NCBI GenBank assembly: GCA_964059195.1
Contig: CAXKWD010000006.1
Coordinates: forward strand, 133,802,539 to 133,866,538
Direction: 5' to 3'
DNA from: Ectobius pallidus
Lineage: Eukaryota; Arthropoda; Insecta; Blattodea; Ectobiidae
Length of the DNA: 64,000 bases
Position numbers and translations under genes: made by a program. Positions 12,253 through 22,887 of the stretch are shown here, piece by piece. The notes beneath the pieces are model-generated. The model saw only the letters and a list, made by a program, of their open reading frames with translations. It did not search any database and was not told where the DNA came from. The number at the start of each line of letters is the position of its first letter. The first letter of the stretch is position 1.

Positions 12253-12600
12253 TTAATTCAGGTTTATTGTAAACACCACAACAGTTAGTCTTTTAGCAAT
12301 AACATTTTTCTCTTTCTTTTTAAATGGCACATATTTGCTTGGGGCAATTTGATGGGCATGCCAGTTCAGAAAGAATTTCACACACACTTTTTGACACGAT
12401 ACCTGACATTCAAACACCGCCAAATACTCCCACTCCCACCTCAAGCCCAACGCAACACCCACACCACCTAGGTGCACAACACAGGCACCCACCAGTAGCA
12501 GTTCGAAAACCGCTGATGATGCACTAAAATAGTGCGAAACGGCCGTCCGGATTACCAAAGGTAAATCTAAGTTTGCTTGTCAAGTGAAAATTTAACAACT
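12253..12600 (+). mobile_element. Penelope-type 3' fragment inside hAT element
   Basis: This block interrupts the GGTCATTTTT-rich hAT element. It holds a proline-rich open frame on plus (12324-12527, rich in TPTPTSSPTQHPHHL-type residues) that overlaps an opposite-strand frame (12253-12558). Neither is recognisable as a protein family. Its 3' part contains a complete hammerhead core at 12510-12550, the arrangement known from the terminal repeats of Penelope-like retroelements. The borders are approximate because I could not identify a target duplication. Confidence 0.45.
12510..12550 (+). ncRNA. Hammerhead-ribozyme-like motif (Penelope type)
   Basis: The conserved core is present in order: CTGATGA at 12513-12519, stem II GCAC/GTGC (12521-12524 with 12532-12535) around a 7-nt loop, then GAAA at 12536-12539. 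Stem III is very short (CGGCCG, 12540-12545). T at 12546 and C at 12547 form the expected U-H step, so cleavage would fall after 12547. Stem I is closed by CCG (12510-12512) with CGG (12548-12550). One extra T (12520) sits between the core and stem II, and the candidate at 27 kb has it too. Minimal type I hammerheads with tiny stem III are known in Penelope-like elements. Activity is an inference. Confidence 0.7.
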
Positions 12601-13325
12601 AAGAATTTCTCTTTCGCTAAGGGTGTCCAAGTAGCCTATTATATATTTACTTACTTCTTTAGTAACAAAATAAATGTGTTTTATATTGTAAATTCATACA
12701 TAACGCACTGTCATAAATTTGTTTAGCAATTAATTACTTTAAAAATCTAATTATAAGTAATAATGGTAAATTTATTGGTCATTTCTTGTAAATTTCGGGT
12801 CATTTTTTCACTATTTTAGGTCATAAATGCATTTTATTTATTTTTCATTTGTTCACTATTTTGTGGTCATTAAATGCCTTGCCCTAGTAATTGTGAAGTC
12901 TTACAATATTCCTCTTGCATACCAGGGCTAGAGAATTCTTTATTTATAGCTTTCATCTCGTCGTTACATACACCAAGAAGTTAACTCTCCCGAATTCTCG
13001 GAACTGTATGTCAGAAGCAGTGATGTTACGTTCGGAAGCTTTCAAATGTGAAGTACAAAACTGCGAGGCGGTACTCAGCAAAGCGATTATGTTACATGAA
13101 ATTTTCCGTACAGTTTGTAATGTTCATTCTCACCTTCAGAGCTCTTCCTTGCGACTTTCCGTACGTTTGTCGCATACTTTTGCATTTTCTAATATTTATA
13201 TTCTTATATATTAACTCATTGCCTTTGAATATATCATTCCCTCACTTAACATAGACAAATAGGTTTGTCCTAACACAATGACTTCTTGCGTCCTAAATAT
13301 AAAGAAGCCGAACCTTATTTGGAGC

Positions 13326-13708
13326 CAGTGCTTTAGTTGGAAAATATTTTATGGGGGTACTCACCTTACTTCAAACTTTTCCATATCGCCTCATACAAAA
13401 GAGTTTTAAAAAACCGAGCACCTTATCAGGATAGCCAACATGTAATCTAAGGAGAAAGTAATTATTGTAGAAATGCGCACGAAGGTGAACATTAGAACGC
13501 ATATCTACTGCGAATTTAATAGTGTTTGTCATTATTAACAAATACACTCTCTTATTGAATTGGACATTTAATAAGTATTTTAGGACAATATCGTTCCTGT
13601 ACTGCCAGTACGACGTACCGGAGCACATCTTTTTCCCGGTATGGTAGAAGGAAAATAATTTTATACCGGTACGCAGTACCGGTGCGTACCGGCCCAACTA
13701 AAGCACTG
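13326..13708. mobile_element. hAT MITE, 383 bp, perfect TSD
   Basis: Perfect 15-bp inverted ends, CAGTGCTTTAGTTGG and CCAACTAAAGCACTG, are flanked by an exact 8-bp duplication TTTGGAGC (13318-13325 and 13709-13716). CA...TG ends with an 8-bp duplication are diagnostic of hAT. The minus-strand frame at 13371-13697 (108 codons) has no transposase motif and I do not treat it as a gene. A truncated relative begins at 10547. Confidence 0.93.
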
Positions 13709-14346
13709 TTTGGAGCCTAAAGCAATACAGAAAATGACTTTAATTTGTTTAGTGGGATGAGGTGATCATGATTTATCTACAAGCAATACAATATTTCATA
13801 AATTGCATTATCAATACTTTAATTTAGACATCGCAAGTGTCAAAATAAATTAAGGTTGAGATCGATCAATAAAATAAAATAAAATAACATTGTATCATTA
13901 AAACTATCATCTCAACAACCTTTATTTTATGCTACCTAGGCCGTTTTACACTCTTACGTCATCTGCAGGGCATCTTGCTAAGCTAGCGTAGATGCATTGA
14001 TAAAGAATTAAAATACCATTGTCTTGTATTCTTGTTATTCTGATAAAACAATTAAAATCTTCAAAAAGTTTTATTAAAAAACCAGCAGTGACACATCTCC
14101 ACTTCCTCTTTCGTCTTGCGTCTTTTTAGTTGAGTGTGCTGAGTACTTGTTGCTGTTGTTAAAGACTATGTTTAATTCACACTTATTTCATGCGGGTGAT
14201 AATTTTATTCACTAGGTCTGTTCTGAATGCTTACCACTTTGTGTTCACTGCGATCTGTATTCCGTGTAATGAATTACTTTTGCATCGAAGTACTTTCATA
14301 ATTCGTCTTCATTCCTTTTTTTTCCTCTCTTCTTTATATGTTTATT

Positions 14347-14707
14347 CAGTGCCGTATTTAAACCTAGGCAGACTAGGCAGCTGCCTAGGGCGGCCAATTT
14401 GAAGGGGCGGCTTTTAAGCTGTTACTGTTTTTTTTAAATATATTAAACATTTTAATCATAACTCATCAGAATAGTACTAATATAACGCACAATGAAATGA
14501 ATAACATTGACAACAATACGCACCTGTATATTTATTTATTATATATTATTGTTATTATTATTATTATTATTAGTGCTATTATTATTAGCCTACTATTTCA
14601 GTTACAGTAATGCTTATTGTAGGTTACTTTGTACATTCATGTGGAAATAAGGGGGCGAAAATATTTTTCTCTGCCTAGGGGCGCTTATGTAGCTAAATAC
14701 GCCCCTG
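14347..14707. mobile_element. hAT MITE, 361 bp, perfect TSD
   Basis: Ends CAGTGCCGTATTTA and TAAATACGCCCCTG are inverted with 12 of 14 matches. An exact 8-bp duplication TGTTTATT flanks the element (14339-14346, 14708-14715). Subterminal CTGCCTAGGG words occur near both ends in the same orientation. There is no coding capacity. Movement would have needed a hAT transposase supplied from elsewhere. Confidence 0.93.
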
Positions 14708-14715
14708 TGTTTATT

Positions 14716-17298
14716 TGATCCTTTCATTCTTAAATTATCGTGTTTAATTTATTCTCTCTATTTCTTTCTACCTTCCTTTATTTATTTATTTACTTCTTCT
14801 ATTCGTTACTTTTTTCTTTCATTCCCTGTGTACTTGTTTCCCTTTACGATTCGTAAGTTATACCCTCATCAAAGCAGTTTGTCTGAAAGCAAAATGTCAA
14901 AACAGAACAGAGGTTTTTGATCGTTTGAGTTTTCTTCTTTTTGTTTTTAGTACATGCATGTTTTTTCCAAGAGCTTGCAATCTTTTATTTCCATCATTTT
15001 GAAGTTTAACTTTAATTCTAGTAGTCACGTAATAGGACTACTAAAACTTTGTAGTGCGTCAGTACAGTATGCCTTTACACGCTCCAGTAACTTATTTCAC
15101 TCGTGCTTTGTAAACTTGTTCTAATGTATGGTAGGACGCTAATATGATTTGGATTATCTTGCGGTTTATATTCGCTTTCTGTAACCAAGTAGATAATGCA
15201 TTTATTAGTTCAGTTTCGCAGACAACTTGATAATCAGTGGCTTTAAAGCTATAATACAAACATTGGATGTGAAGTACTATGAAGAGTTAACTGATATAAC
15301 TATCCAAGCATGTTTAGAAATGTTTGAGCTAGTTTATAATATCTGAATATGTTCTAGGTAACTGTCAAAGCCTTGGTCACTGATTAAATTACCAAACTTC
15401 TTACAATGAGTACCGTATTTAATTGATGTCATTGGTCAATAATGGTCAAACTTTGGCAAATGTTCTTTTCTTGAGAATTGATAAATTTAATTTCATTTTC
15501 TTGAAGCTATTTAACGTAGGTTATATATTTTCCATAATCCGTCCCACAGTTTTTGTCCTTTACCTATCTGTGTTTTTACTCTACCCATTATCAATCTCTA
15601 TGATTATTATTTTGTACGCCTTGGTGGAAATGTCAGGAAAGGTTAGTTCACATGACGAGACTAGGTCTTGTACCTAACGTGGAGTAGCTCACCACGTTAG
15701 TGTAAACGAGCTTTCCCTATTCTATAGGAGGCCATTATGGCTATTTTCATTCATTCATTCATTCAAATAAATTTTTTGTTTCATACTTGAATGCATATGC
15801 GCGAAGTGTAGGCCTACTGATAACACTGAGTTACGACACAATCTATCAAAATGTATTTTAAATATTTAATTTTTACCAGAGTTTAATTTCTAGTTCAGAA
15901 ATGATGTCCGAAGAGTCTGCGAAGAAGTGAAATTGCCTGCGAGGTAAATGCCTACAACACGATAGTAAGCTAACATTTAAGAGTACGCCTACTGGCCCTT
16001 GGACTACCCAGCTTTAAGAAAACTTAATAATAGCGGTCGCGGTCAATCGAGATGGGATATTGTGGGACAAATTCCGTTTTCAACTCCCATAAAACATGCT
16101 TTCTTTGCTTTCCACTTCTTACTTTGATGTTGTTTTGATAAATATAAGAGAGGAATCATTTATTATAAAAATGAAGCTGCTTGAATACACAAGTTGCCCT
16201 AAGACACAGCTAACCAATCAAGCCATGAAGGCCAATGGATAACAATGAGTGTTAAATAATGATACGGGAAATTATTTTCGTAGTTATTCAGACGATTTTA
16301 TTTCAGTGATAAATAAACTGGTCAGCTCAGAGAAAAGTATTACTTATAGAATATAGCTTCTTCTGATTTTATTACCGATGACGTCTGTGCTCGAAATGGA
16401 TATGGAAATTGAAGGTCTGTGCTCGAAATGGATGAAGGTATAGTGATATTTGGTTATAGGCTACGTGTGGAAAAATAGTAATCGCAATCGAGATATGATA
16501 ATCATGACAATAATAAAATAAGTTATAATAATATTAATATTACTGATAATATTAATAACTCTATTAGTTCGAAATTTTTCTTATTGTAGAAGTAATATAT
16601 AGCACTCTTTATTATGAATACCCTTCTTACCCTTACATAAATCTCACTCTTCGCCCCTGTTCTAGAGTGAGTGTTTTTCCAATTTCTGTAAATCCTCATA
16701 TGCGTTGTAGTGATTAAAAAAGTATTGTATACGAGTACTCAAGGACCTTCTATTTCAGAGCATAATGTTCATTGGAGATCCAAAAATATTTGGTACGGGT
16801 ACAACGGTTTTATTGTCTTTTCGAAGGAAGGAGTTTCGCAGTCTTTATTTCCGAAGTAATTAATTAATCACCGTATTCTTAGCCCGGTTTTGTTTGGGTG
16901 AAACTACTCCAATGGAAAGCATTTTAATTGTCAGAACGTTGGGAAACGCCCGGTTAGACATCCGATTATTTGACATAACTTACTAACCTCAGTTAAGAAG
17001 CATGCAAACCCTGAAAAATGTAACCCCATTTCCTAAAGCAGTATTATGCTCTTAAGGCATGTTATGAATGTTATGATGCAGTTTCATTAAAATAATGTTC
17101 AATAATAATTTATAATCTTTAAAAAATAAACGCTAGGGTACTTTAACTAATTAATTAATTCTAACCTGGTACATTTATATTTTATACAGCATGTTCATAA
17201 GCTCCCTGAGAGAGCCGTGCTAAATGCTTGGAAACAAGTCAGTGTCATTACGATAGTAATCCCTTTACTATAAAAGGGAATAAACATGCACATATTAA
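14716..17298. other. Unassigned stretch; LINE-tail-like segment near 15690-15775
   Basis: No gene is supported. At 15690-15775 a plus-strand segment ends in a CATT tetranucleotide run (CATTCATTCATTCATTCA) followed by AATAAA, resembling the 3' tails of the LINE copies elsewhere in the window. Otherwise I see only AT-rich DNA with scattered short frames. Confidence 0.4.
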
Positions 17299-17420
17299 TA
17301 CGAGGGAGAATCAAATGAAAACCACAATTAATTTTTTTTCCACTATTTTTCTGCAGGAAGAATGTTCGTTTGTACATAATTTTTCTACATAGTCCATTCC
17401 AGTTCAATGCACATATGCAC
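17299..17420 (+). mobile_element. mariner-like terminal fragment
   Basis: TACGAGGGAGAATCAAATGA after a TA dinucleotide is a mariner-type terminus. It continues with AAACCAC, a T-rich stretch, CCACTATTTTTCTGCAGGAA and, near 17400, CATTCCAGTTCAATGCAC. The reverse complement of 39120-39247 carries the same order of words. Only one end is present here, and no transposase frame can be read. Confidence 0.6.
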
Positions 17421-18177
17421 TTATTAGCTAAGCTAATATTTCATTGAACTGTTCAATTGATTTATACATCGGATATAAATTTTATATATATTTATACCTA
17501 TATAGCTTTATATCGGAATTTCATTGGAATTGTATAGCACTTCAAGAGTTATGTAGTATACAGTATTTTATGGATACCCTGTGTGCAAGGATAATCTCAC
17601 AAGGATAATCCCACAAGGCTAATTGTGTTTCCCTTTGTTATGATTAACCAGTTAATTCCCAGGAGTCCTCGGCTCCGACTTCCTCAGGCGGGCAAACTTG
17701 CTTCCTATCACAGCATAACCTGAAGAGTACCGTACTTACTGTACGCAATAGTGTACTGTATATATCCAAAATGAATCAGAGAAAAGGAAGATTCAGGTAC
17801 CTTTAAAGCTGAAAATTAAAATTTCCCCTATAACGATATAAATTTCATCTAGAAGACCAGGGTTTGCAGGTGTGGGTGGCTGTTTTTCGTACAGCGAGGC
17901 TAAAAATATTTCCTAAAAATTAGCTCCATGTTTTTCGCCTAATTGTAGCTAATTATGGCTAATTTACGAACCTGATGAATTTAATATTATTTATATTATG
18001 TAAAATATATTGTAAAAGATAAAACTAAACATGGCATTTGTACATGAGTCAATAATGATGAAGATGCATCTTATCATATTGTTACATAACCTTTTTGGGA
18101 ACTCTTGATGTCTGAACAATGCAAGCAGCGTTTAGTATCCGTGTAAAAGGGTGTAATTATTGTAGATGTTACATTGG

Positions 18178-18655
18178 TGTTATGGTATGGTATGGTATGG
18201 TATGGTATGGTAAGGTGCATCTTTATTCTTATATACATATTAAATACATTATCCATAGAATAAATCCAACGCGCGGGCCTAGACGGCCGTTCGTGCTTTA
18301 ACTGTGCACAGGACAAAGAAGAAAAAGAAAGGAAAAAAAGTAACACTAATAATACAAAACAATATAATACGAAAACTTATAATATAGTAATGATATACAA
18401 AAAGATTAAGAAAAGAAATAAAGAAAAAAAATTGTACTAATGACAGAAAACATATGACAATATTAATACAATATAATACATAATAATACACACACAAAGA
18501 TTACTCCCCCTGTCCCTCCCTCCCATCCTTTTCTACCCTGAGCTGTCGGACTTTAGACATGAATTTCCCCACCCCTTCGGAGAATTTTGTATCACTCAAC
18601 AGCTCGAATATCGCCATGTGACCTCTTCTAGTTATCCTTTCACGGCAAACTGTTA
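18178..18655 (-). mobile_element. LINE copy (3' end), minus strand, (CCATA)n tail
   Basis: On the minus strand the order is: C-terminal coding remnant (18655-18501), 3' UTR containing TGTGCACAGTTAAAGCACGA (near 18305-18285), AATAAAG, and a CCATA pentanucleotide tail (plus-strand GGTAT repeat, 18178-18213). The copy at 31881-32320 has the same order in plus orientation with TGTGCACAGTTAAAGCATGA and a CATT tail. Two independent copies therefore define one LINE family whose tails differ. The rest of the element is lost by 5' truncation. Confidence 0.8.
18501..18655 (-). pseudogene. LINE ORF2 extreme C-terminus
   Basis: The minus-strand frame ends at a TAA (18503-18501). It includes residues RERITRRGHMAIFELL and, after a short gap, GVGKFMSKVRQLR near the stop. 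The plus-strand copy ending at 32018 has FGGVGKFMSKVRQLRME in the same position before its own stop. Conservation of the frame between two separate insertions shows this is the true C-terminus of a LINE reverse-transcriptase protein. The clade cannot be set from so short a tail. The catalytic domains are missing, so this is a dead 5'-truncated copy. About 51 residues are readable. Confidence 0.75.
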
Positions 18656-19274
18656 AAACGAATTTTCAAATGCTGTCGAGAACTACTACTATTTATTCTT
18701 TTTCTTTCCTAATTCATTTGGGAAATTGGGTAATAATTCTACCCGTGGGAACCCAATGAACTCGTGTCCTTCGCATCAGCAGAACAGCGAACTCATAATT
18801 CACATAGCTTGGCCACCTATGATACCTTGGAGCTGCAGTTGCACAGCTTAGCGCCATGTAGTCACCTACTCCAGCAAGATTTATGCCCATTCCCGTGTAC
18901 TCTAAGTCTCTAGAAATGGCGACATTCATCTTACTTTTTGCACGAATTTCTTTACTCCCTTATCCAAGGATCTTGTGAAAGAATACTTTGGTATTGGGGT
19001 CGGAAATTGAGAGGAATCATACGTTACTTATAACATGTCCCAGGAGGGCGATCGGTCACTCGAGGTTCCCTTGGCATTCGAACTTTCAAGTGTGAAGATG
19101 ATTCTGTTGGGATGGGTGGTTATAACAAAACCAAGAATGGTACTAGAAGTTGCTTATAATTTAACTGAGCTTAACGTATTGAATAAAAAACACACCGAGG
19201 ATTCGATTACACTGGAATTTATTTTCTTATTATCTTTATAAGTTAATTTCATTTACAGTTGATTTGTTAAGGTT

Positions 19275-19640
19275 TGCTTTAGAAGCTTACACTTGCAGTT
19301 CATTCACAGTGTTTGCTCCATCAAGACGCCGAATGTAAAGTATTCTAAAATTTGGTTGAATAATTGAAAAACTTTCTTGTTCAGTTTATGTGTTGTTGTA
19401 GGAAATGGCAGGGGTAATTCTAAAATTAAGCAAAAGTATTCCTATGGCTTTTCGGTTCATGGAAATTTAAGTAGGAATGAAATGAATTAATATAGATGTA
19501 AATGAGTTTATTGTACTTATTAAAGAGAAACTAAAAAAGTTTGAAACTGTATAAAACTAAAATAAAACAATTTTAATATGTTTAAAAAACTAAAACAGAG
19601 TTTATAGGAACCTAGAAATCCGGACTCTACATGAGCTTTG
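19275..19640 (-). repeat. Unclassified dispersed repeat, copy B
   Basis: This is the inverted partner of 3858-4215. Read on minus, the order CCGGATTTCTAGG, GTTTTTTAAACATATTAAAA, TTTTATTTTAGT, TTGCTTAATTTT, CAATTATTCAACCAA and AAGTGTAAGCTTCT matches copy A throughout. It has no coding content and no visible terminal structure. Confidence 0.75.
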
Positions 19641-19974
19641 CTATGTTCTTCAGTGTGCTATATTTTGCATAGACCTAGTCTTCTTGGAGATATTGTACTT
19701 ACTTCCATGCTTACCACAGTAGGAATACATTTTTGAAAGCAGATAAAAGTATTGTATTACTCTTTAGAGGGAAAATGAACAAAAATAATCCGTAGTAACG
19801 ATATTATTAAAAATGAAACAAAATAACTTAAAACTGTGTGCATTAATTCCTAAATCATGTTTCAAATAATTTATTACTTTGTATATATATTTTTCAACAT
19901 GGTTAATAAGCAAATATTATTCATTATATAAGGCATTTTTAGTACTTTTAATATAGACCCAATAAGCCTTGTTA

Positions 19975-20670
19975 GGTTAGGTTAGCTTAGGTACTTTCAC
20001 AAGACACGTCGAGGACAGAACAATAGCCGCAATAAAAGCCACAATGGAAATTAAAAGACTTAAAAGCCTCTCACTAGACACAGCAACTTCACTGTTCAAA
20101 CTGAAAATTGCCCCAATAGCATCCTACGCCATCGAATTAATTTAGTCACACCTAAATTACAAAAACATCAAAGCCCTGGACAAAGTCAAGGCCAGATACC
20201 TAAAGAAGACCCTTGATGTATCGAAGTACGCCCCAACCCGTTTAGTATATCAGCTGGCGGGAACAACAACATTTATAGAAGACCTGTTATCAACACACAA
20301 TCTGATATCAACCCAAGCATGCGAAAAGTTATTGGAAGAACGAACACAGAAAGCAGCAGAAATTGACCCCGCTTTCTACTGCACCCCAGCCATGAAAGAG
20401 GAGGAATGGAAAAGAGCCGACTTCAAACTTCGCCACCTTTACACCCGAAGGGCAATACACGGTTTCCACCACCGCATCTGCTGCAGGAAAGGATTCCACA
20501 ACGCTGACAGTGAATGTGTCTTCGAACTCTGCAACCTAGTCTGCACACAATATCACCTGTTCGAGTGTACCCAAAGAACATTACCACTCTCACATTATGC
20601 AAAGGACGAATGTCAGTAACTTCCCATGTACAACCCTTAGTACACATTGTGTTTAGTTCCATTTAATAAT
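19975..20670 (+). mobile_element. 5'-truncated LINE with 14-bp target duplication
   Basis: The 696-bp insertion is flanked by exact copies of AATAAGCCTTGTTA (19961-19974 and 20671-20684). It ends with a TAATAAT-type tail directly before the right duplication. These are hallmarks of target-primed reverse transcription. Internally it carries the C-terminal part of ORF2 (separate entry) and about 50 bp of 3' UTR. Near-intact flanks suggest a fairly recent insertion, though one in-frame stop is already present. Confidence 0.9.
19997..20619 (+). pseudogene. LINE reverse-transcriptase C-terminal region, one stop
   Basis: A single frame reads through about 207 codons with one TAG at 20143-20145. 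Upstream of the stop are EDRTIAAIKATMEIKRLKSL and KLKIAPIASYAIELI, matching the thumb region after the RT palm in LINE ORF2. Downstream are LDKVKARYLKKTLDVSKYAP and EEWKRADFKLRHLYTRRAIH. A cysteine-histidine cluster follows (ECVFELCNLVCTQYHLFEC), the C-terminal zinc-knuckle-like motif of these proteins. The palm and endonuclease domains were lost by 5' truncation. The frame ends at TAA after KDECQ. The copy cannot make an active enzyme. Clade not determined. Confidence 0.85.
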
Positions 20671-21050
20671 AATAAGCCTTGTTATCTATATCACCTGGTG
20701 AACGCATGACATTTCATCATTACATCATTCTCATTCAAACAAAATCGGCTAAAGGTCACATTGATTATATCAAGCTGTAAAACAACATTATAAGTGAATA
20801 ATTAATTTCACATATTACTCCGACTTTATGTATGTACAAATAAACCTTATTTCATGTTATATTAATTAATGTAGCAATTGATATCAACACATGTAATTTT
20901 TTCGTATTCAGCATTACACTCTGCCCAGTCCCACAAAAGATACTAGTACATTGGTGGAAAAAAAATAATTTTTAGATTGGATTGATAATTCTTTCACACT
21001 GGCCGTGTGTAGTCTAAGATGGACACGTGAAGTCAGAATGAAAAATTCAA

Positions 21051-21123
21051 TGCCATAGCCGGGATTTGAACCAGGATCTTCGGCTCTCCGTGCCGATGCT
21101 CTAACCAACTGAGCTACCATGGC
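21051..21123 (-). tRNA. tRNA-like sequence (anticodon GGA position), left arm
   Basis: On the minus strand, acceptor GCCATGG pairs with CTATGGC, the D-arm is GCTC AGTTGGTTA GAGC and the anticodon stem TCGGC pairs with GCCGA. The loop is ACGGAGA, placing GGA at 34-36, but position 33 is C instead of the near-universal T. The T-stem has one mismatch and the loop is TTCAAAT. A GGA anticodon would mean serine, yet the long variable arm of serine tRNAs is missing. I therefore read this as a tRNA-derived SINE head, not a working tRNA. Confidence 0.6.
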
Positions 21124-21204
21124 AACGTGCCGGTACAACATTAAATTCTCCAACTGATTGTGATTGTGAGTCAGTTGGAGAATTTAATGTTGTACCGGCA
21201 CGTT

Positions 21205-21276
21205 GCCTGGTAGCTCAGTTGGTTAGAGCATCGGCACGGAGAGCCGAAGATCCTGGTTCAAATCCCGGCTATGGCA
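21205..21276 (+). tRNA. tRNA-like sequence, right arm
   Basis: This is the inverted twin of the tRNA-like sequence at 21051-21123, with the same anticodon-loop ACGGAGA. The 5' acceptor strand has lost bases (GCCTGG against GCCATGG), which weakens the acceptor stem further. Internal promoter boxes A (TAGCTCAGTTGG) and B (GGTTCAAATCC) are intact, so polymerase III transcription is possible. It is not expected to be a functional tRNA. Confidence 0.6.
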
Positions 21277-21318
21277 TTTAATTTTTCATTCTGACTTCAC
21301 GTGTCCATTTTTTAGATT

Positions 21319-22617
21319 ATTTATATAGCGTTCTGGAAAATTAATAACTCCATAATGAAGTTCATCAATAAATCTATGGCATTTATTTTCGGTCACACCT
21401 CAAATTACGTAGCTCAAGTTTCCAAATCAAGATTATTAGAACTTAGCTTCATTTTTCATTGAGCTGAAATAATCTCAAATCAGTGCCAGTTTCATTTAGC
21501 CTCGTGTGATTTGTTACATATATTCCAAATTGTATTTGAACAGCGGCTACCTCATTTAATAAATTTGTTGTTTATCGGTACTAGTAGTGAATGCACGTCA
21601 TTAAAAGCTTAATGAATTGTCTATTTATAGAACGATATTTGATATTTTATGTTGTGCTTCACGTCCATTAAATGACTGCGTGCTGCACCACAAATGATGC
21701 TAATAATGGACTGATCAATTTTTTAATTTTATTTCAGAACATGGCCTTAAAGAAGAAAATGTTCCATAAAACGTTATATTATAATATTCATAAAAATATT
21801 CCATCGTAATGTTTTGAACAGAATGGAAGAAGATGAAGGCGGTATGTGATATTTTGAAAATATTCGAGTTAATTATTATTACGAATGAAGGAGATAGATG
21901 TTGGTGTCTTTTTTGACACTGAAATCTGCTTTATAGAAGCCTTATTTACTGAAATACCAGTGTCATGAAAGATGTATGTAACCATAGCAAAATATAGTTC
22001 CACTGAATGAAGGAGGTATGAAACATGGCACATTAGCTCTACCTTCTTCTTGCACTAAGACAGAGAATTAACAGTGTAACATACTTCCTTAAAGACTTAA
22101 AAAAGTTCTTAAAACCAGTTGGAAAATTTCAAAGGGAGGACAAACCTGCAGAGACAGTGACTTTAACTAGTCTAGGCCACCTACAGTTTCTCAGGCACTT
22201 ACAAAAATTTAAATTTACAAAACTTTTGAAAAATTCTGAATATATTTAAATATCTTGGAAGAAGAAGGTATGTATAAAAATACGTTTTAAATTTGTTAGG
22301 CAATTATTTACACATTCATTCATCTTTTATTAAAAATTTGCCGTTCATATGAGTAATCTTCTTAATAAGAATTTAAAAATGGAGGTTAGCAAAAACTGCT
22401 TAGTGAAAACCTTCTGGCCAAATATCTCAAAACTATTTGTACATAACTCTTTCATCCACTTACCCTTGGTGTTTGTTGCTGGAAGAGAGAGACAGAGAAA
22501 GAGAAAGAGAAAGAGAATGGGAGAGTAAGGAAAAAAGATAAAGAGAATGAGGGTTTTCCTGCAGAATATCTTCACTCCTCATTGCCCAGAGCGATACTGC
22601 AATTCATTTAATCTGTA
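21319..22617. other. Unassigned AT-rich stretch
   Basis: No gene or classified repeat is seen. A purine-rich GAGAAAGAGAAAGAGAAAGA run lies near 22485-22525. Confidence 0.4.
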
Positions 22618-22627
22618 AAGTGTCTGA

Positions 22628-22887
22628 CATAGGCGTAACCAGGCCGACCATATGGGGGGGTTATAACATCCGGTATTCCATACCCCCCAGGGAGAAGGGG
22701 GCTCGGGGGTCCTCCCCCCGGAAAATTTTAAAAATTAAGATGCACAATAACTAGTTTTAAGCTTCCAACGCTTTATACTCGTATTAAGTAATTTATAATC
22801 AGACTTTAAAAAATTGTACAATTTTCCTTTTTTTAATCAATGGGGGGGGGGGTTCAAACCCCCAAAACCCCCCTCGTTACGCCTCTG
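22628..22887. mobile_element. hAT-like MITE with C-rich subterminal tracts
   Basis: The left end CATAGGCGTAACCAGG and the reverse complement of the right end, CAGAGGCGTAACGAGG, match at 13 of 16 positions. The flanks share AAGTGTC (22618-22624 and 22888-22894), consistent with a 7-8 bp target duplication, though three bases (TGA) between the left copy and the terminus are unexplained. Long G or C runs lie just inside both ends. There is no coding capacity. Confidence 0.7.

Larger units (their letters stand above)
11946..12886. mobile_element. hAT-like non-autonomous element, 941 bp
   Basis: The ends are inverted. The left end reads TAGGGATGGCATTTGATGA and the reverse complement of the right end reads TAGGGCAAGGCATTTAATGA. 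The flanks are GTAATTAT (11938-11945) and GTAATTGT (12887-12894), an 8-bp target duplication with one mismatch, typical of hAT insertion. Subterminal regions carry repeated GGTCATTTTT motifs at both ends, the usual position of transposase-binding sites. The middle (about 12250-12600) is unrelated material with the hammerhead-like motif, probably a nested Penelope-type insertion. No transposase is encoded. Confidence 0.8.
20979..21308. mobile_element. Palindromic double tRNA-like SINE, 10-bp TSD
   Basis: Left arm 21019-21157 and right arm 21171-21308 are near-perfect inverted copies (one substitution and about one 1-bp indel seen) around a 13-bp loop. Each arm has one tRNA-like sequence. The unit also has a 40-bp head (20979-21018) containing GATAATTCTTTCACACT. 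The whole is flanked by TTTTTAGATT at 20969-20978 and 21309-21318, so it entered as one unit. The head word returns at 53894-53910 and part of the arm at 54289-54340, which defines a family. The likely origin is LINE-driven insertion of a tRNA-derived SINE with template switching. Confidence 0.85.

Noticed and set aside
12253..12558. 101-codon minus-strand open frame
   Set aside because: It overlaps a proline-rich plus frame and the hammerhead motif. Composition explains it and no domain is seen.
20423..20662. 79-codon minus-strand open frame with cysteines
   Set aside because: It is antisense to the LINE C-terminal region, whose frame and zinc-knuckle-like motif are convincing on plus.
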